Assembly (NCBI GenBank): GCA_963850605.1
Contig: CAWKLX010000002.1
Coordinates: forward strand, 124,001 to 188,000
DNA from: BOG-908 sp963850605
GTDB lineage: Bacteria > Pseudomonadota > Alphaproteobacteria > Acetobacterales > Acetobacteraceae
DNA length: 64,000 nt
Direction of reading: 5' to 3'
Shown here piece after piece: positions 28,263 to 36,855 of the stretch (positions are counted from its first letter, which is position 1; each line of letters starts with the position of its first letter). Position numbers and translations under genes: made by a program. Below the pieces are notes generated by a model, which saw only the letters and a list, made by a program, of their open reading frames with translations, had not been told where the DNA came from and made no database searches.

Positions 28263-29150
28263 TCAGCCAGGCTTGGCGTTCGCCAGCGGGTGGTGCGCCG
28301 CCACAAGCTTTTCCAGCCGCTCGGCCTGCACGTGGGTGTAGATTTGCGTGGTCGCGATATCGGCATGGCCGAGCAGCAGCTGCAGGCTGCGCAGATCGGC
28401 CCCGCGCGCCAGCATGTGGCTGGCAAATGCGTGCCGCAGCACATGCGGCGAGAGGCGCGCCGGATCGAGCCCTGCGGCCAGCGACGCCGCGTGCAGCACC
28501 CGATCGAAACCCTGGCGCGTCATCGGGCGCTTGGGATCGCGGCCGTGGAACAAATAGCGGCTGCCCGAAGGCGCCGCAGCGACCAGCCGTGCGGCCGCTG
28601 CGCGGGCCGCGCCGGACAACGGCACCACACGCTCGCGCCCGCCCTTGCCGCGCACGAACAGCATGTCGCCCTCGGCCGCCAGGGCCGCGCGTGGCAGCGA
28701 CAAAAGCTCGGATACACGCAGTCCGGTGGAATACAGCAGCTCGATCGCGGCCGCCGCCAGCGCGCCGCGCCGGTCCGGCAAGGTGGCAGCCGCGTCCAGC
28801 AGGGCCGCCACTTCCGCCTCGTCCAGCAGGCGCGGAAGGGTGCTGGGCAGGCGGGGCGCGTCCAGCAAGTCGGTCGGGTTATCCGGTCGCACGCCGTCAC
28901 GGGCCAGGAATTTGAAGAACTGGCGCAGGCAGGACAGGCGCCGGGCCGCGGTGCGGGCCGAGATGTCCAGCGATCGCATGTAGCCGGCCAGCCCCTCGCG
29001 ATCAGCCTCCACCAAAGCCCGGCCCCGCGCGGCCAGGTAGGCACTGGCATCGGCCAGGTCGCGCCCATACGCCAGCAGGGTGTTGCGCGCCGCGCCCCGT
29101 TCCGCCGCCAGCATTTCCAGGAACGCCTCGACGTGACGGCTGGCTGTCAC
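28263..29150 (-). CDS. xerD: site-specific tyrosine recombinase XerD
   Basis: Recombinase that resolves chromosome dimers at dif with XerC. The 295 residues have an N-terminal SAM-like core-binding domain and a catalytic domain with all six expected residues: R145 (TGLRVSELL), K169 (VRGKGGRER), H236 and R239 (SPHVLRHAF), H262 (LLGHADI) and Y271 (TQIYTHV). XerD rather than XerC is likely from the LLYSTGLRVSELLSL pattern and from its divergence from aroKB, which is common in this group. The small membrane-protein gene lies 9 bases upstream. Confidence 0.93.
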   Translation of the reverse strand: MTASRHVEAFLEMLAAERGAARNTLLAYGRDLADASAYLAARGRALVEADREGLAGYMRSLDISARTAARRLSCLRQFFKFLARDGVRPDNPTDLLDAPRLPSTLPRLLDEAEVAALLDAAATLPDRRGALAAAAIELLYSTGLRVSELLSLPRAALAAEGDMLFVRGKGGRERVVPLSGAARAAAARLVAAAPSGSRYLFHGRDPKRPMTRQGFDRVLHAASLAAGLDPARLSPHVLRHAFASHMLARGADLRSLQLLLGHADIATTQIYTHVQAERLEKLVAAHHPLANAKPG

Positions 29151-29159
29151 GCGGCCCGG

Positions 29160-29297
29160 CTAATGGAACTTGTCGTTGGAGAGAACATGCTCCACCGGCG
29201 TCCGATGCGCAGCCGGCGGAAAAGCCCCCATCACCAGGAATCCAGCCGCCAGCAACACCAGGAACAGCACAAACAAAATGACGAAAAAACGGCTCAC
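29160..29297 (-). CDS. small single-pass membrane protein upstream of xerD
   Basis: A 45-residue protein from a GTG at 29297, preceded by a GGAG site, to a TAA at 29160-29162. It starts SRFFVILFVLFLVLLAAGFL, one strong membrane segment, and continues into a short periplasmic tail (AHRTPVEHVLSNDKFH). It lies 9 bases before xerD and is divergent from aroKB. I believe similar small proteins occur at this position in related genomes, but this was not checked. Function unknown. Confidence 0.65.
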   Translation of the reverse strand: MSRFFVILFVLFLVLLAAGFLVMGAFPPAAHRTPVEHVLSNDKFH

Positions 29298-29346
29298 CCG
29301 CGCTCCGATGTGCTGACGCCTGACGCCTGTGCTAGCCTTGGCCGCC

Positions 29347-31029
29347 ATGTCACGCAACACCGCCGCCGCCCTGCTGACGTCACGAACACAGCAGTCCAGC
29401 CTGGTGCTGGTGGGCCTGATGGGCGCGGGCAAGACGTCCATCGGTCGTCGATTGGCGCTGCGCACCGGACTACCGTTCCGCGACGCGGATGCCGAGATCG
29501 AGCAGGCCGCCGGGTGCAGCATCGCCGAGTTTTTTGCCCGCTTCGGCGAGGCGGCCTTCCGCGAGGGAGAGCGCCGCGTCATCCGCCGCCTGCTTGCCGG
29601 ACCCCCCATCGTGCTGGCCACTGGCGGCGGCGCGTTCATCGATCCCGAAACCCGCGCGGCCATACGCGAGGGCGCGACCAGCATCTGGCTGCGCTGCTCG
29701 CTGGCCACCCTGGTCCGCCGCACGCAGGGCCGCACCCATCGGCCACTGCTGAATTTGGGCGACCCGGAGCGTGTGCTGGCCAATTTGATGGCAGAACGCC
29801 ACCCGATCTATGCGGAGGCGGATCTGGTGGTGCAATGCGGCGATGACAGCCCCGAAGCCACCACGCAGCGCGTTGTCGCCGCGTTGCAGACATTCGCGCC
29901 GCCCCGTCGCGTCCGGGTGCAGTGTAGCGGCACGGGATACGATGTGCTGGTCGGCCAGGGTCTGGCCGCCCGCGCCGGCGCGCTGCTGGCGCCAGTTTTG
30001 CCGCAAAAACGGATCGTCGTCGTAGCCGATGAAACGGTCGCCGGCCTGCACGGCGCGGCCCTGTTTGCCGGTCTTGCCGAGGCCGGGTTCGAAACCCGCA
30101 ACGTTCTGGTTCCGCCCGGCGAAGCAAGCAAGTCGCTCGCGAGCTACGCGCGGGTGACCGACGCACTTCTCGAGGCCGGGGTGGAGCGGCGCACCGCGGT
30201 GCTGGCGCTGGGCGGCGGGGTCGTAGGCGACCTGGCCGGCTTCGCGGCGGCCACGGTGCTGCGCGGGCTGCCCTTCGTGCAAATCCCAACGACATTGCTG
30301 GCGCAGGTCGATAGCAGTGTCGGTGGCAAGACGGGCATCAACACGGCTTACGGCAAGAATTTGCTGGGCGCCTTCCATCAGCCCCTCTGCGTGCTGGCCG
30401 ACACGGCGCTGCTGGCCACGCTGCCGCCGCGCGAGCTGCGGGCCGGGTATGCGGAGGTGGTCAAGGCCGGGCTGATCGGTGACGCTGAGTTTTTTGCCTG
30501 GTGCGAGACGAACGGCGCGGACCTGCTCGCCGGCGATGCCGCCATCCAGGCACAGGCGGTGGAACGCGCTTGTGCGTTCAAGGCGTCCGTCGTGGCCGAG
30601 GACGAGCGGGAGTCGAAAGCGGAAGGCGGGCGCGCCCTGCTCAATCTGGGCCACACTTTTGCCCATGCGCTAGAGGCCGAGTGCGGCTACACCGGCGCTT
30701 TGCTGCATGGCGAGGCGGTCAGCCTGGGGCTAGTATTGGCGTTCCGGCTATCGGCAAAACTGGATTTTTGCACACGCGCTGATGTGGAACGGGTCGAGGC
30801 GCATCTGCGCGCGGTCGGTATGCCCTGCGAGCTGGGCGCGTTCATGGCCTCACTCGGCCGCCGGTTTTCCGCAGCCGTGCTGATGGGCCACATGCGGCGC
30901 GACAAGAAGGTTTTCGGCGGGCGGCTGACCTTCGTGCTCGCGCGCGGCGTGGGCGAGGCGGTCACCAGCCGCGACGTGCCGGAAGGTGCGGTTGGCGCCG
31001 TGCTGCGCGATGCGGGCTGCGGAGAGTAG
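29347..31029 (+). CDS. aroKB: bifunctional shikimate kinase/3-dehydroquinate synthase
   Basis: One 560-residue protein catalyses two steps of the shikimate pathway. The N-terminal part (about 1-175) is shikimate kinase with Walker A GLMGAGKTSIGRRLA and the substrate motif ATGGGAFIDPETR. The C-terminal part (about 195-560) is 3-dehydroquinate synthase with the NAD-binding ALGGGVVGDLAGFAA, PTTLLAQVDSSVGGKTGIN and the zinc ligands in LNLGHTFAHALE and LLHGEAVSLG. In most bacteria these are two adjacent genes; here they are fused in frame. A start at 29329 is also open, but the ATG at 29347 is nearer the conserved domain. Confidence 0.95.
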   Translation: MSRNTAAALLTSRTQQSSLVLVGLMGAGKTSIGRRLALRTGLPFRDADAEIEQAAGCSIAEFFARFGEAAFREGERRVIRRLLAGPPIVLATGGGAFIDPETRAAIREGATSIWLRCSLATLVRRTQGRTHRPLLNLGDPERVLANLMAERHPIYAEADLVVQCGDDSPEATTQRVVAALQTFAPPRRVRVQCSGTGYDVLVGQGLAARAGALLAPVLPQKRIVVVADETVAGLHGAALFAGLAEAGFETRNVLVPPGEASKSLASYARVTDALLEAGVERRTAVLALGGGVVGDLAGFAAATVLRGLPFVQIPTTLLAQVDSSVGGKTGINTAYGKNLLGAFHQPLCVLADTALLATLPPRELRAGYAEVVKAGLIGDAEFFAWCETNGADLLAGDAAIQAQAVERACAFKASVVAEDERESKAEGGRALLNLGHTFAHALEAECGYTGALLHGEAVSLGLVLAFRLSAKLDFCTRADVERVEAHLRAVGMPCELGAFMASLGRRFSAAVLMGHMRRDKKVFGGRLTFVLARGVGEAVTSRDVPEGAVGAVLRDAGCGE

Positions 31030-31141
31030 GCGGAGCGGGTGCAGGCTGCCGCCATGCCATGAGTGGCATGCCCGCCGCACCGGACGAGACTTTGCGCAAC
31101 ACGATTGAATGCCGAAACAAGCGCAGGCACTCTGCACGCCC

Positions 31142-32335
31142 ATGCGCGCGCCACGCTCTTGCCCAGCTCGTGCGGCCATTCTGCGGCGAACCGTCCCGCT
31201 TGCCCTGCTCTGCGCGTTATCGGCCTGTGGCGGAGCTCCGCACCGTGCGACGACCGGGTATGCGGCGAACTATAATCCGCCCGGCCCGCCTTCCGACCCG
31301 TGGGGGCCGTATATCAAACAGGCGTCCGGCCGTTTCGACGTGCCGCAAAACTGGATACGCGCTGTCATGCGCCAGGAATCCGGCGGCCACCAATACCTGC
31401 ACGGCCAACCTATCACGTCGGACGCCGGCGCTGCCGGACTGATGCAGCTGATGCCGCCCACCTACGCCGAGCTGGCCGAACGCTACGGGCTGGGGCCGGA
31501 CCCCTACGAGCCGCACGACAACATCATGGCAGGCACCGGCTACATACGTCAGCTCTACAATAAGTACGGCTCCCCGACATTTCTGGCCGCCTACAATGCG
31601 GGGCCTAGCCGGGTGGACGCATACCTCGCCGGGCGCGGCGGCCTCCCGAACGAGACGGTCAACTACCTGGCCTCGATCGCGCCCAGCCTGTCTCAAGACA
31701 GGCCCTTGACCGGTGCGCTCGCCGCCTACGCGGATGCGGGCCCGATCCCGCCAGCCCAGGACCCGGTGCCGCGCGCCTATGCCCGGGCACCGTCCGCGCG
31801 CTGCTGGCAGGATCCGGACGCCGCCTACGACCCCGATGCGCCGTGCCGCACCGCGCCGCCCGTTGTGGCCGCCGCTGTCGAAGCGCCACCGCCGGCAACG
31901 CCCAGCGCCGGTCCGGTCGGCAGCGTGCTGGTGGCCGATAACGTGCCGGCGCCCATACCGTGGGGCGAGGCCGCCCGTATCAGCCGGCCGCAGCAAGACT
32001 TCCGGCCCGCACCCGAACCGGTGCGATATGCCCGCACCTACGTGCCCTCGGCGGCGGCCACGGTTCGGCCGGCAATGTCGATCGGGCGATGGGCGATCCA
32101 GGTTGGCGCCTATCCGAACCCGGACCAGGCGCGCAGGACCGCCGAGAGCGTGCGCTCGCTGGCCCCGCGTCAACTGGGCGGCGCGCAGGCCGTGCTCGGC
32201 CGCACCGCCCCGTTCGGCGGCATCACCCTCTACCGCGCCAGGCTGACCGGGCTATCCATCCGGGAAGCCACCGCCGCCTGCAGCCTGCTATCCGCTCAAG
32301 CCCAGGCGTGTGTCACAATCCCACCTGGTGGTTGA
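31142..32335 (+). CDS. lytic transglycosylase lipoprotein with SPOR domain
   Basis: Secreted murein transglycosylase. From the ATG at 31142 it has a lipoprotein signal (VPLALLCALSACGG, Cys as lipidation site), an SLT domain with catalytic glutamate in AVMRQESGGHQYL and the motifs GAAGLMQLMPPTY and FLAAYNAGPSRVDAYL, an Ala/Pro-rich linker with QDPDAAYDPDAPC, and a C-terminal SPOR-like domain (WAIQVGAYPNPDQARRTAE). SPOR domains bind denuded glycan at the septum, so this enzyme may act at division. Spacing from aroKB is 112 bases. Confidence 0.88.
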   Translation: MRAPRSCPARAAILRRTVPLALLCALSACGGAPHRATTGYAANYNPPGPPSDPWGPYIKQASGRFDVPQNWIRAVMRQESGGHQYLHGQPITSDAGAAGLMQLMPPTYAELAERYGLGPDPYEPHDNIMAGTGYIRQLYNKYGSPTFLAAYNAGPSRVDAYLAGRGGLPNETVNYLASIAPSLSQDRPLTGALAAYADAGPIPPAQDPVPRAYARAPSARCWQDPDAAYDPDAPCRTAPPVVAAAVEAPPPATPSAGPVGSVLVADNVPAPIPWGEAARISRPQQDFRPAPEPVRYARTYVPSAAATVRPAMSIGRWAIQVGAYPNPDQARRTAESVRSLAPRQLGGAQAVLGRTAPFGGITLYRARLTGLSIREATAACSLLSAQAQACVTIPPGG

Positions 32336-32381
32336 AGCTTTCGCCTACCGATAACCGAGGCCGAAAGCTGACGACTGTGTC

Positions 32382-32455
32382 TGGAGCGGGTGAAGGGAAT
32401 CGAACCCTCCTCCTTAGCTTGGAAGGCTAGAGCATTACCACTATGCTACACCCGC
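32382..32455 (-). tRNA. tRNA-Gly (anticodon TCC)
   Basis: On the minus strand a 74-base cloverleaf starts GCGGGTGTAGC and ends CACCCGCTCCA with an encoded CCA. The 7-base acceptor stem GCGGGTG/CACCCGC is perfect. The anticodon loop CTTCCAA reads TCC, for GGA glycine codons. The T arm carries GGTTCGATTCC. The bottom pair of the anticodon stem is a C-A mismatch, which is the only oddity. Confidence 0.95.
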
Positions 32456-32584
32456 GTCCGGCCACCGTTATAGGCCTGTGCGCGGCCGTGCGAAAGACCT
32501 GTCGCCCTGTCTCCGCTTGACAGGGGAGCCGCTACGCCGTTGAACGCGACCGTCGCGTGCAGCCATCCGCTCCGCTGGTGCTGC

Positions 32585-32661
32585 AGGGGTGTAGCTCAAT
32601 TGGCTAGAGCGCCGGTCTCCAAAACCGGAGGCTGGGGGTTCGAGACCCTCCACCCCTGCCA
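32585..32661 (+). tRNA. tRNA-Trp (anticodon CCA)
   Basis: A 77-base cloverleaf with acceptor stem AGGGGTG/CACCCCT, D arm GCTCAATTGG, anticodon stem CCGGT/ACCGG with loop CTCCAAA (anticodon CCA, Trp), T arm GGGTTCGAGACCC and an encoded CCA end. It lies directly before secE and nusG, the common order in alphaproteobacteria. Confidence 0.97.
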
Positions 32662-32738
32662 CGCGTTTCTTGCCATTTCCGTACCTGTCTCGCCTGTGCC
32701 CGCTCTCTTCACGTGTCACCCGTTTCGAGGAAACTCCG

Positions 32739-32933
32739 TTGGCCTTCGCACCCGCTAAATTCGTGGCCGAGGTTCGTGCCGAGGCATCGCGCGTCACTTG
32801 GCCGGGCCGGCGCGAGACGCTGGTGACAACCGGTCTGGTTTTGGCCATGGCCGCCATCAGTGCCATCTTCTTCTTCGCCGTCGATGTCGGTGTGGGCGCG
32901 CTTGTCCGCGTCCTGTTCACCGGTTCCAATTAA
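32739..32933 (+). CDS. secE: preprotein translocase subunit SecE
   Basis: Small essential subunit of the SecYEG channel. From the TTG at 32739, which has a GAGGA site 8 bases upstream, it has 64 residues: an amphipathic helix with the signature FVAEVRAEASRVTWPGRRET, then a single membrane span (LVTTGLVLAMAAISAIFFFA). A longer frame reaches 32670 but has no SecE similarity there. It lies between tRNA-Trp and nusG, as expected. Confidence 0.93.
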   Translation: MAFAPAKFVAEVRAEASRVTWPGRRETLVTTGLVLAMAAISAIFFFAVDVGVGALVRVLFTGSN

Positions 32934-32949
32934 GGACTCTTCCGCCACC

Positions 32950-33480
32950 ATGGCCAAGCGCTGGTACGTCGTGCACGTCTATTCCGGATTCGAAAAAAAG
33001 ATTGCACAGGCGATCAAGGAGCAGGCCGACCAGAAAGGCCTCGCCGACCACATCGACGAGGTCCTGGTGCCGTCCGAGGAAGTGGTCGAGGTCCGGCGCG
33101 GCCAGAAAATCAACGCGGAACGCAAATTCTTCCCCGGCTACGTACTGGTGAAGATGGAGCTGACCGACGACGCCTGGCACCTGATCAAGAACACCCCGAA
33201 GGTCACCGGCTTTCTCGGCACCAAGCTGCGCCCCTCGCCGATCAGCGAGGCCGAAGCCGAGCGCATCATGAAACAGGCGCAGGACGGGGTGGACCACCCC
33301 CGCCGCTCGGTCATCTTCGAAATCGGCGAGCAGGTCCGCGTGGCCGACGGCCCGTTCACCAGCTTCAATGGCACGGTGGAGGAAATCGACGAGGAGAAGG
33401 GCCGGCTCAAGGTCTCCGTGTCGATCTTCGGCCGATCGACGCCCGTGGAGCTGGAATACGGTCAGGTGGAGAAAGCCTGA
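32950..33480 (+). CDS. nusG: transcription termination/antitermination protein NusG
   Basis: Transcription factor that binds RNA polymerase and Rho. From the ATG at 32950 it has 176 residues beginning MAKRWYVVHVYSGFEKKIA, with the NGN domain to about 110 (ERKFFPGYVLVKMELTDDAW) and a C-terminal KOW domain (EQVRVADGPFTSFNGTVEEID). It is normally followed by rplK-rplA-rplJ-rplL-rpoB; here the next gene is ppsR on the other strand, 33 bases away, so that ribosomal operon is absent downstream. Confidence 0.97.
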   Translation: MAKRWYVVHVYSGFEKKIAQAIKEQADQKGLADHIDEVLVPSEEVVEVRRGQKINAERKFFPGYVLVKMELTDDAWHLIKNTPKVTGFLGTKLRPSPISEAEAERIMKQAQDGVDHPRRSVIFEIGEQVRVADGPFTSFNGTVEEIDEEKGRLKVSVSIFGRSTPVELEYGQVEKA

Positions 33481-33513
33481 TCGCCCACACCGTCCGACGG
33501 GTCTCGACGGCCG

Positions 33514-34416
33514 CTAACCCGGCTCGGTCACCGATAAGGGGAGCGGCTCGACCGTCTTGAGATCCCGCCGGCCATGCCACGCTTCCATCAACTGCAGGAC
33601 GGTTGCAGCCGTCTCCTCGATAGACCGGCGGGTCACGTCGATCACCGGCCAGCCGCGTCGCGTGCACATGCGCCGCGCCCATTGCAACTCGGCGCGAACG
33701 GCTTCCAGGTCGACGTAGTCGCCGCGATCCTGCTTGACATGCGAAACGCCTGGTCCGTGCGCGATCAGCTTCAGCCGGTGGCGCCGGATCTCGATCAAGG
33801 ATTGCGGGTCGAGCGTCAGACCGATCACCGGACAACGAACCTCTTCCAGTCCGGGTGGGTCCGGCAGGCCAGGAACCAGCGGCACGTTGGCCGCCTTCAC
33901 GCCGCGATTGGCCAAATAGAAACTGGTCGGTGTTTTCGAACTGCGTGAGACGCCCACCAGGATGACATCGGCCTCGGCAATCCCCGCCTGCGCCTGACCG
34001 TCATCATGGGCGAGCACGAAATGGATCGCATCGATGCGCCGGAAATAGTCGGCGTCCAGCACGTATTGCCGCCCCGGCCTGGCGGTCGCCTGGGCGCCAA
34101 TCTGGTCGGCCAGCACCGCCAGCACCGGTTCCAGCACATTGACCACGGGCAGGCCAAGCCGGGCGCAGGTGCTCTCCAGATCGTTGCGCAGCGCGCGATC
34201 CACGACCGTGGACAGCACCGGCCCCGGCTCGGCCTCAATCCCCTCCAGCACCCGGTGCAACTGGAACCGCGTCCGTATCAGGCTCCAGCGGTGGTAGATG
34301 ATCTGCACCGCCTCGAATTGCGACACGGTGGCCCGCGCGATCGAATTCAGCGTCTCGCCGGTCGCATCCGAGACGAGGTGAAGATTGATCCGGTCCTGCC
34401 GTTCCGTGGGGCTCAT
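33514..34416 (-). CDS. ppsR: pyruvate, phosphate dikinase regulatory protein (kinase/phosphorylase)
   Basis: DUF299-type bifunctional protein that phosphorylates and dephosphorylates PPDK or PEP synthase with ADP. From the ATG at 34416 it has 300 residues beginning MSPTERQDRINLHLVSDATGETL. The P-loop VGVSRSSKTPTSFYLANRG is intact. The C-terminal IDVTRRSIEETAATVLQL is the conserved end. It is divergent from hemE across about 295 bases. In Caulobacter and Rickettsia a homologue of this family borders the chromosomal origin next to hemE. Confidence 0.93.
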   Translation of the reverse strand: MSPTERQDRINLHLVSDATGETLNSIARATVSQFEAVQIIYHRWSLIRTRFQLHRVLEGIEAEPGPVLSTVVDRALRNDLESTCARLGLPVVNVLEPVLAVLADQIGAQATARPGRQYVLDADYFRRIDAIHFVLAHDDGQAQAGIAEADVILVGVSRSSKTPTSFYLANRGVKAANVPLVPGLPDPPGLEEVRCPVIGLTLDPQSLIEIRRHRLKLIAHGPGVSHVKQDRGDYVDLEAVRAELQWARRMCTRRGWPVIDVTRRSIEETAATVLQLMEAWHGRRDLKTVEPLPLSVTEPG

Positions 34417-34711
34417 GAACACGAGGATAGCGGGGATAACCCCGGTCTGCACGGCCTTGTGCCGAGAGGCGAAAGAAACCCGGGGATGGAACATGCTTGC
34501 TCACGAATGCGTGAACAATCCTGGCCGCTTCCCCCGCCGGTGGGGACGGACCGAAAAAATCTAGCAGGCGGAGCGGTTTGACCAGGGTCCCGCATGTGGA
34601 TAGACGGCGCATCTTGCGTGGATCGGGAGGTACCCCGTTTTCCACACCCCCATCTTCCCCTCCCCAAGACTCTTAGATTCTTCTAAGCTTAGTAGGCAGG
34701 ACAGGAACGCG
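34417..34711. other. candidate chromosomal replication origin (oriC) between ppsR and hemE
   Basis: This 295-base stretch has no gene. It holds two near-consensus DnaA boxes (TTATCCACA with one mismatch): complement of 34595-34603 reads CTATCCACA, and 34638-34646 reads TTTTCCACA. A third weaker match (GTTATCCCC) lies on the complement at 34432-34440. It also has a palindrome TCACGAATGCGTGA at 34501-34514 and a hairpin CTTAGA-TTCT-TCTAAG at 34672-34687 in a locally AT-rich patch. The case rests mainly on the conserved hemE/ppsR flanks known at alphaproteobacterial origins. The promoters of both flanking genes must also be here. Confidence 0.45.
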
Positions 34712-35740
34712 ATGCCCGACAAACCTATCCTGCGTGTGCTGGCCGGGGATGACGTGTGGCCACCGCCGGTATGGCTGATGCGCCAGGCGGGCCGCTACTT
34801 GCCGGAATACCGCGCCATCAAGGATTCGTCGGGCGGCTTCATCGCCCGCTGCACCAACCCTGACCTGGCCACTGAGATCACGCTGCAGCCGATCCGCCGC
34901 TTCGGCATGGATGCAGCCATCCTCTTCTCCGATATCCTGATCCTGCCTTGGGCGTTGGGCCAGGACGTGGCGTTCCACGATGGCGTAGGCCCCGTGCTCG
35001 ACCCGATCCGCGATGCCTCGGGGGTGGACCGGCTGACACCGTCGCGGGTGGCCGAGGCGACCGCCCCCGTGCTGGAAACGATACGCCGGCTGCGGGTGGC
35101 TTTGCCTGATCCCTGCACTCTGATCGGGTTCTGCGGCAGTCCGTTCACGGTGGCCTGCTACATGGTCGAGGGTGGCGGTTCGCGCGATTTCCCGGAGGCG
35201 CGCGGCATGGCGTACCGCAACCCGGATCTGTTCGGGCGTCTGATGGACCTTCTGGTCGCCACAACCACGGATTACCTGGCCGCGCAGATCGATGCCGGGG
35301 CCGAGGTGGTGATGCTGTTCGACACCTGGGCCGGCATGCTCTCGCCAAGCCAGTTCCTGCGTCACGTCGTAGGGCCAACGGCGCGGATCGTAGACGCGCT
35401 GAATGCTCGGCACCCCGGGGTGCCTGTCATCGGGTTTCCGCGCCTGGCGGGCCTGTACGCCGGCATGTATGCCGAACGCACCGGCGTCGATGGCGTGGCG
35501 CTCGACACCGGAACGGACCCGGCGCGGGCCGCCGCCAGCGTGCCCGAGAGTGTGGCCATCCAGGGCAACCTAGACCCTATCGCGTTGATCGCGGGGGGAG
35601 CCGCCATGCGGACCGAGATTTCATCGATCCTGGGTGCACTTCGCGGACGGCCACATATCTTCAATCTGGGCCACGGCATATTGCCGCAGACAGACCCGGA
35701 ACACGTGGCGGAGTTGGTCGGATTTTTACGCAGCCAGTAA
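34712..35740 (+). CDS. hemE: uroporphyrinogen decarboxylase
   Basis: Cofactor-free enzyme that decarboxylates uroporphyrinogen III to coproporphyrinogen III in heme synthesis. The 342 residues show the N-terminal signature PPVWLMRQAGRYLPEYRA, the catalytic aspartate region DAAILFSDILILPWALGQ, the motif IGFCGSPFTVACYMVEG and the C-terminal FNLGHGILPQTDPEHV. It is the first gene of a heme cluster (hemE, hemH, hemJ) and lies next to the probable origin. Confidence 0.97.
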   Translation: MPDKPILRVLAGDDVWPPPVWLMRQAGRYLPEYRAIKDSSGGFIARCTNPDLATEITLQPIRRFGMDAAILFSDILILPWALGQDVAFHDGVGPVLDPIRDASGVDRLTPSRVAEATAPVLETIRRLRVALPDPCTLIGFCGSPFTVACYMVEGGGSRDFPEARGMAYRNPDLFGRLMDLLVATTTDYLAAQIDAGAEVVMLFDTWAGMLSPSQFLRHVVGPTARIVDALNARHPGVPVIGFPRLAGLYAGMYAERTGVDGVALDTGTDPARAAASVPESVAIQGNLDPIALIAGGAAMRTEISSILGALRGRPHIFNLGHGILPQTDPEHVAELVGFLRSQ

Positions 35741-35751
35741 TCGCCGAGCCT

Positions 35752-36850
35752 TTGGCGGAAGTCTCGCCAGTGGAGCTGCACGCGCCATTGCCGGTCTCGG
35801 TACGCCGGCGGGTGGCGGTGGTGCTGTTCAACCTCGGCGGGCCGGATTGTCCCGAGGCGATACGACCGTTTCTGCTGAACCTGTTCCGTGACCCGGCCAT
35901 CCTGCGTGTGCCGTTTTTCATCCGTCCGTTGCTGGCCAGGATCATCGCCCGCGCCCGCGTCAAGCCCGCCACCGAGAACTATGCCATCCTGGGCGGCAAA
36001 TCTCCGCTGCTCGAGCTGACGCGGGAGCAGGCTGCGGCGCTGGAAGCCGTGCTGTCCGGGCCGGCGATCGAGACGCGATGCTTCATCGCCATGCGCTACT
36101 GGCATCCGTTTAGCGTGCAGACGGCGGTCGAAGTACGTGATTGGGGCGCGGACGAAATCTTCCTCCTGCCGCTCTACCCGCATTTTTCGACCACGACGAC
36201 GGGGAGTTCGCTGGCCGCTTGGCGAGATGCGGCGGCGCAAGTGGGTCTGGCGCGACCCGTCACGACCCTGTGTTGCTGGTTCAACGACGCGGCCTATGTG
36301 TCGGCCACGGCCGAGATCGTGCGCCGCAGCCTGGCCGATGCCCGTGCCGCGTCGGACGTGCCGGTGCGCGTGTTGTTCTCCGCCCACGGCCTGCCCGAGA
36401 CGATCGTCCAGCGCGGCGACCCATATCAGTTTCAGATCGAGTCGACCGTGCGGTCGGTGGTCGACCAGCTGGAGCGCGACGGCTCGCTGGATTGGCAGGT
36501 CTGCTACCAGTCGCGCGCGACGCCCCAGAAATGGCTCGACCCCTCGACCAAGTTCTGCTATCGAGGACGCCGCGCGAGACGGGGTGGCGGTCCTGGTCGT
36601 GCCGATCGCCTTCGTGTCCGAACATTCCGAGACACTGGTGGAGCTCGACGTCGAATATCGCGAGTTGGCGGAAAAGATGGGCGTGCCGGGGTATTTCCGC
36701 GCGCCGGCGCAGAACAGTGATCCGACCTTCATCGCCGCATTGGCCGCGGCCGTCCTAACGGCGCGCGAGCGAGGCCCCGGCACGTGCAGTTTCGACGGTC
36801 CACGTGCCTGCCCAGCCCGTCACCGGGACTGCCCGATGCGGCTGGGCTGA
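35752..36850 (+). CDS. hemH: ferrochelatase (one frameshift)
   Basis: Inserts Fe(II) into protoporphyrin IX. The first frame shows VAVVLFNLGGPDCPEAI, YWHPFSVQTAV, LLPLYPHFSTTTTGSS and the catalytic histidine in FSAHGLPE. One extra base near 36551 moves the frame; the continuation AIEDAARDGVAVLVVPIAF and SEHSETLVELDVEYRELA is the normal C-terminal half. The 1099 bases are one more than a multiple of three, consistent with a single insertion. The C-terminus has three cysteines (GTCSFDGPRACPARHRDC); some ferrochelatases carry a 2Fe-2S cluster there, but four ligands are not evident. Start could be TTG 35752 or GTG 35770. Confidence 0.92.
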
Positions 36851-36855
36851 CCGCC

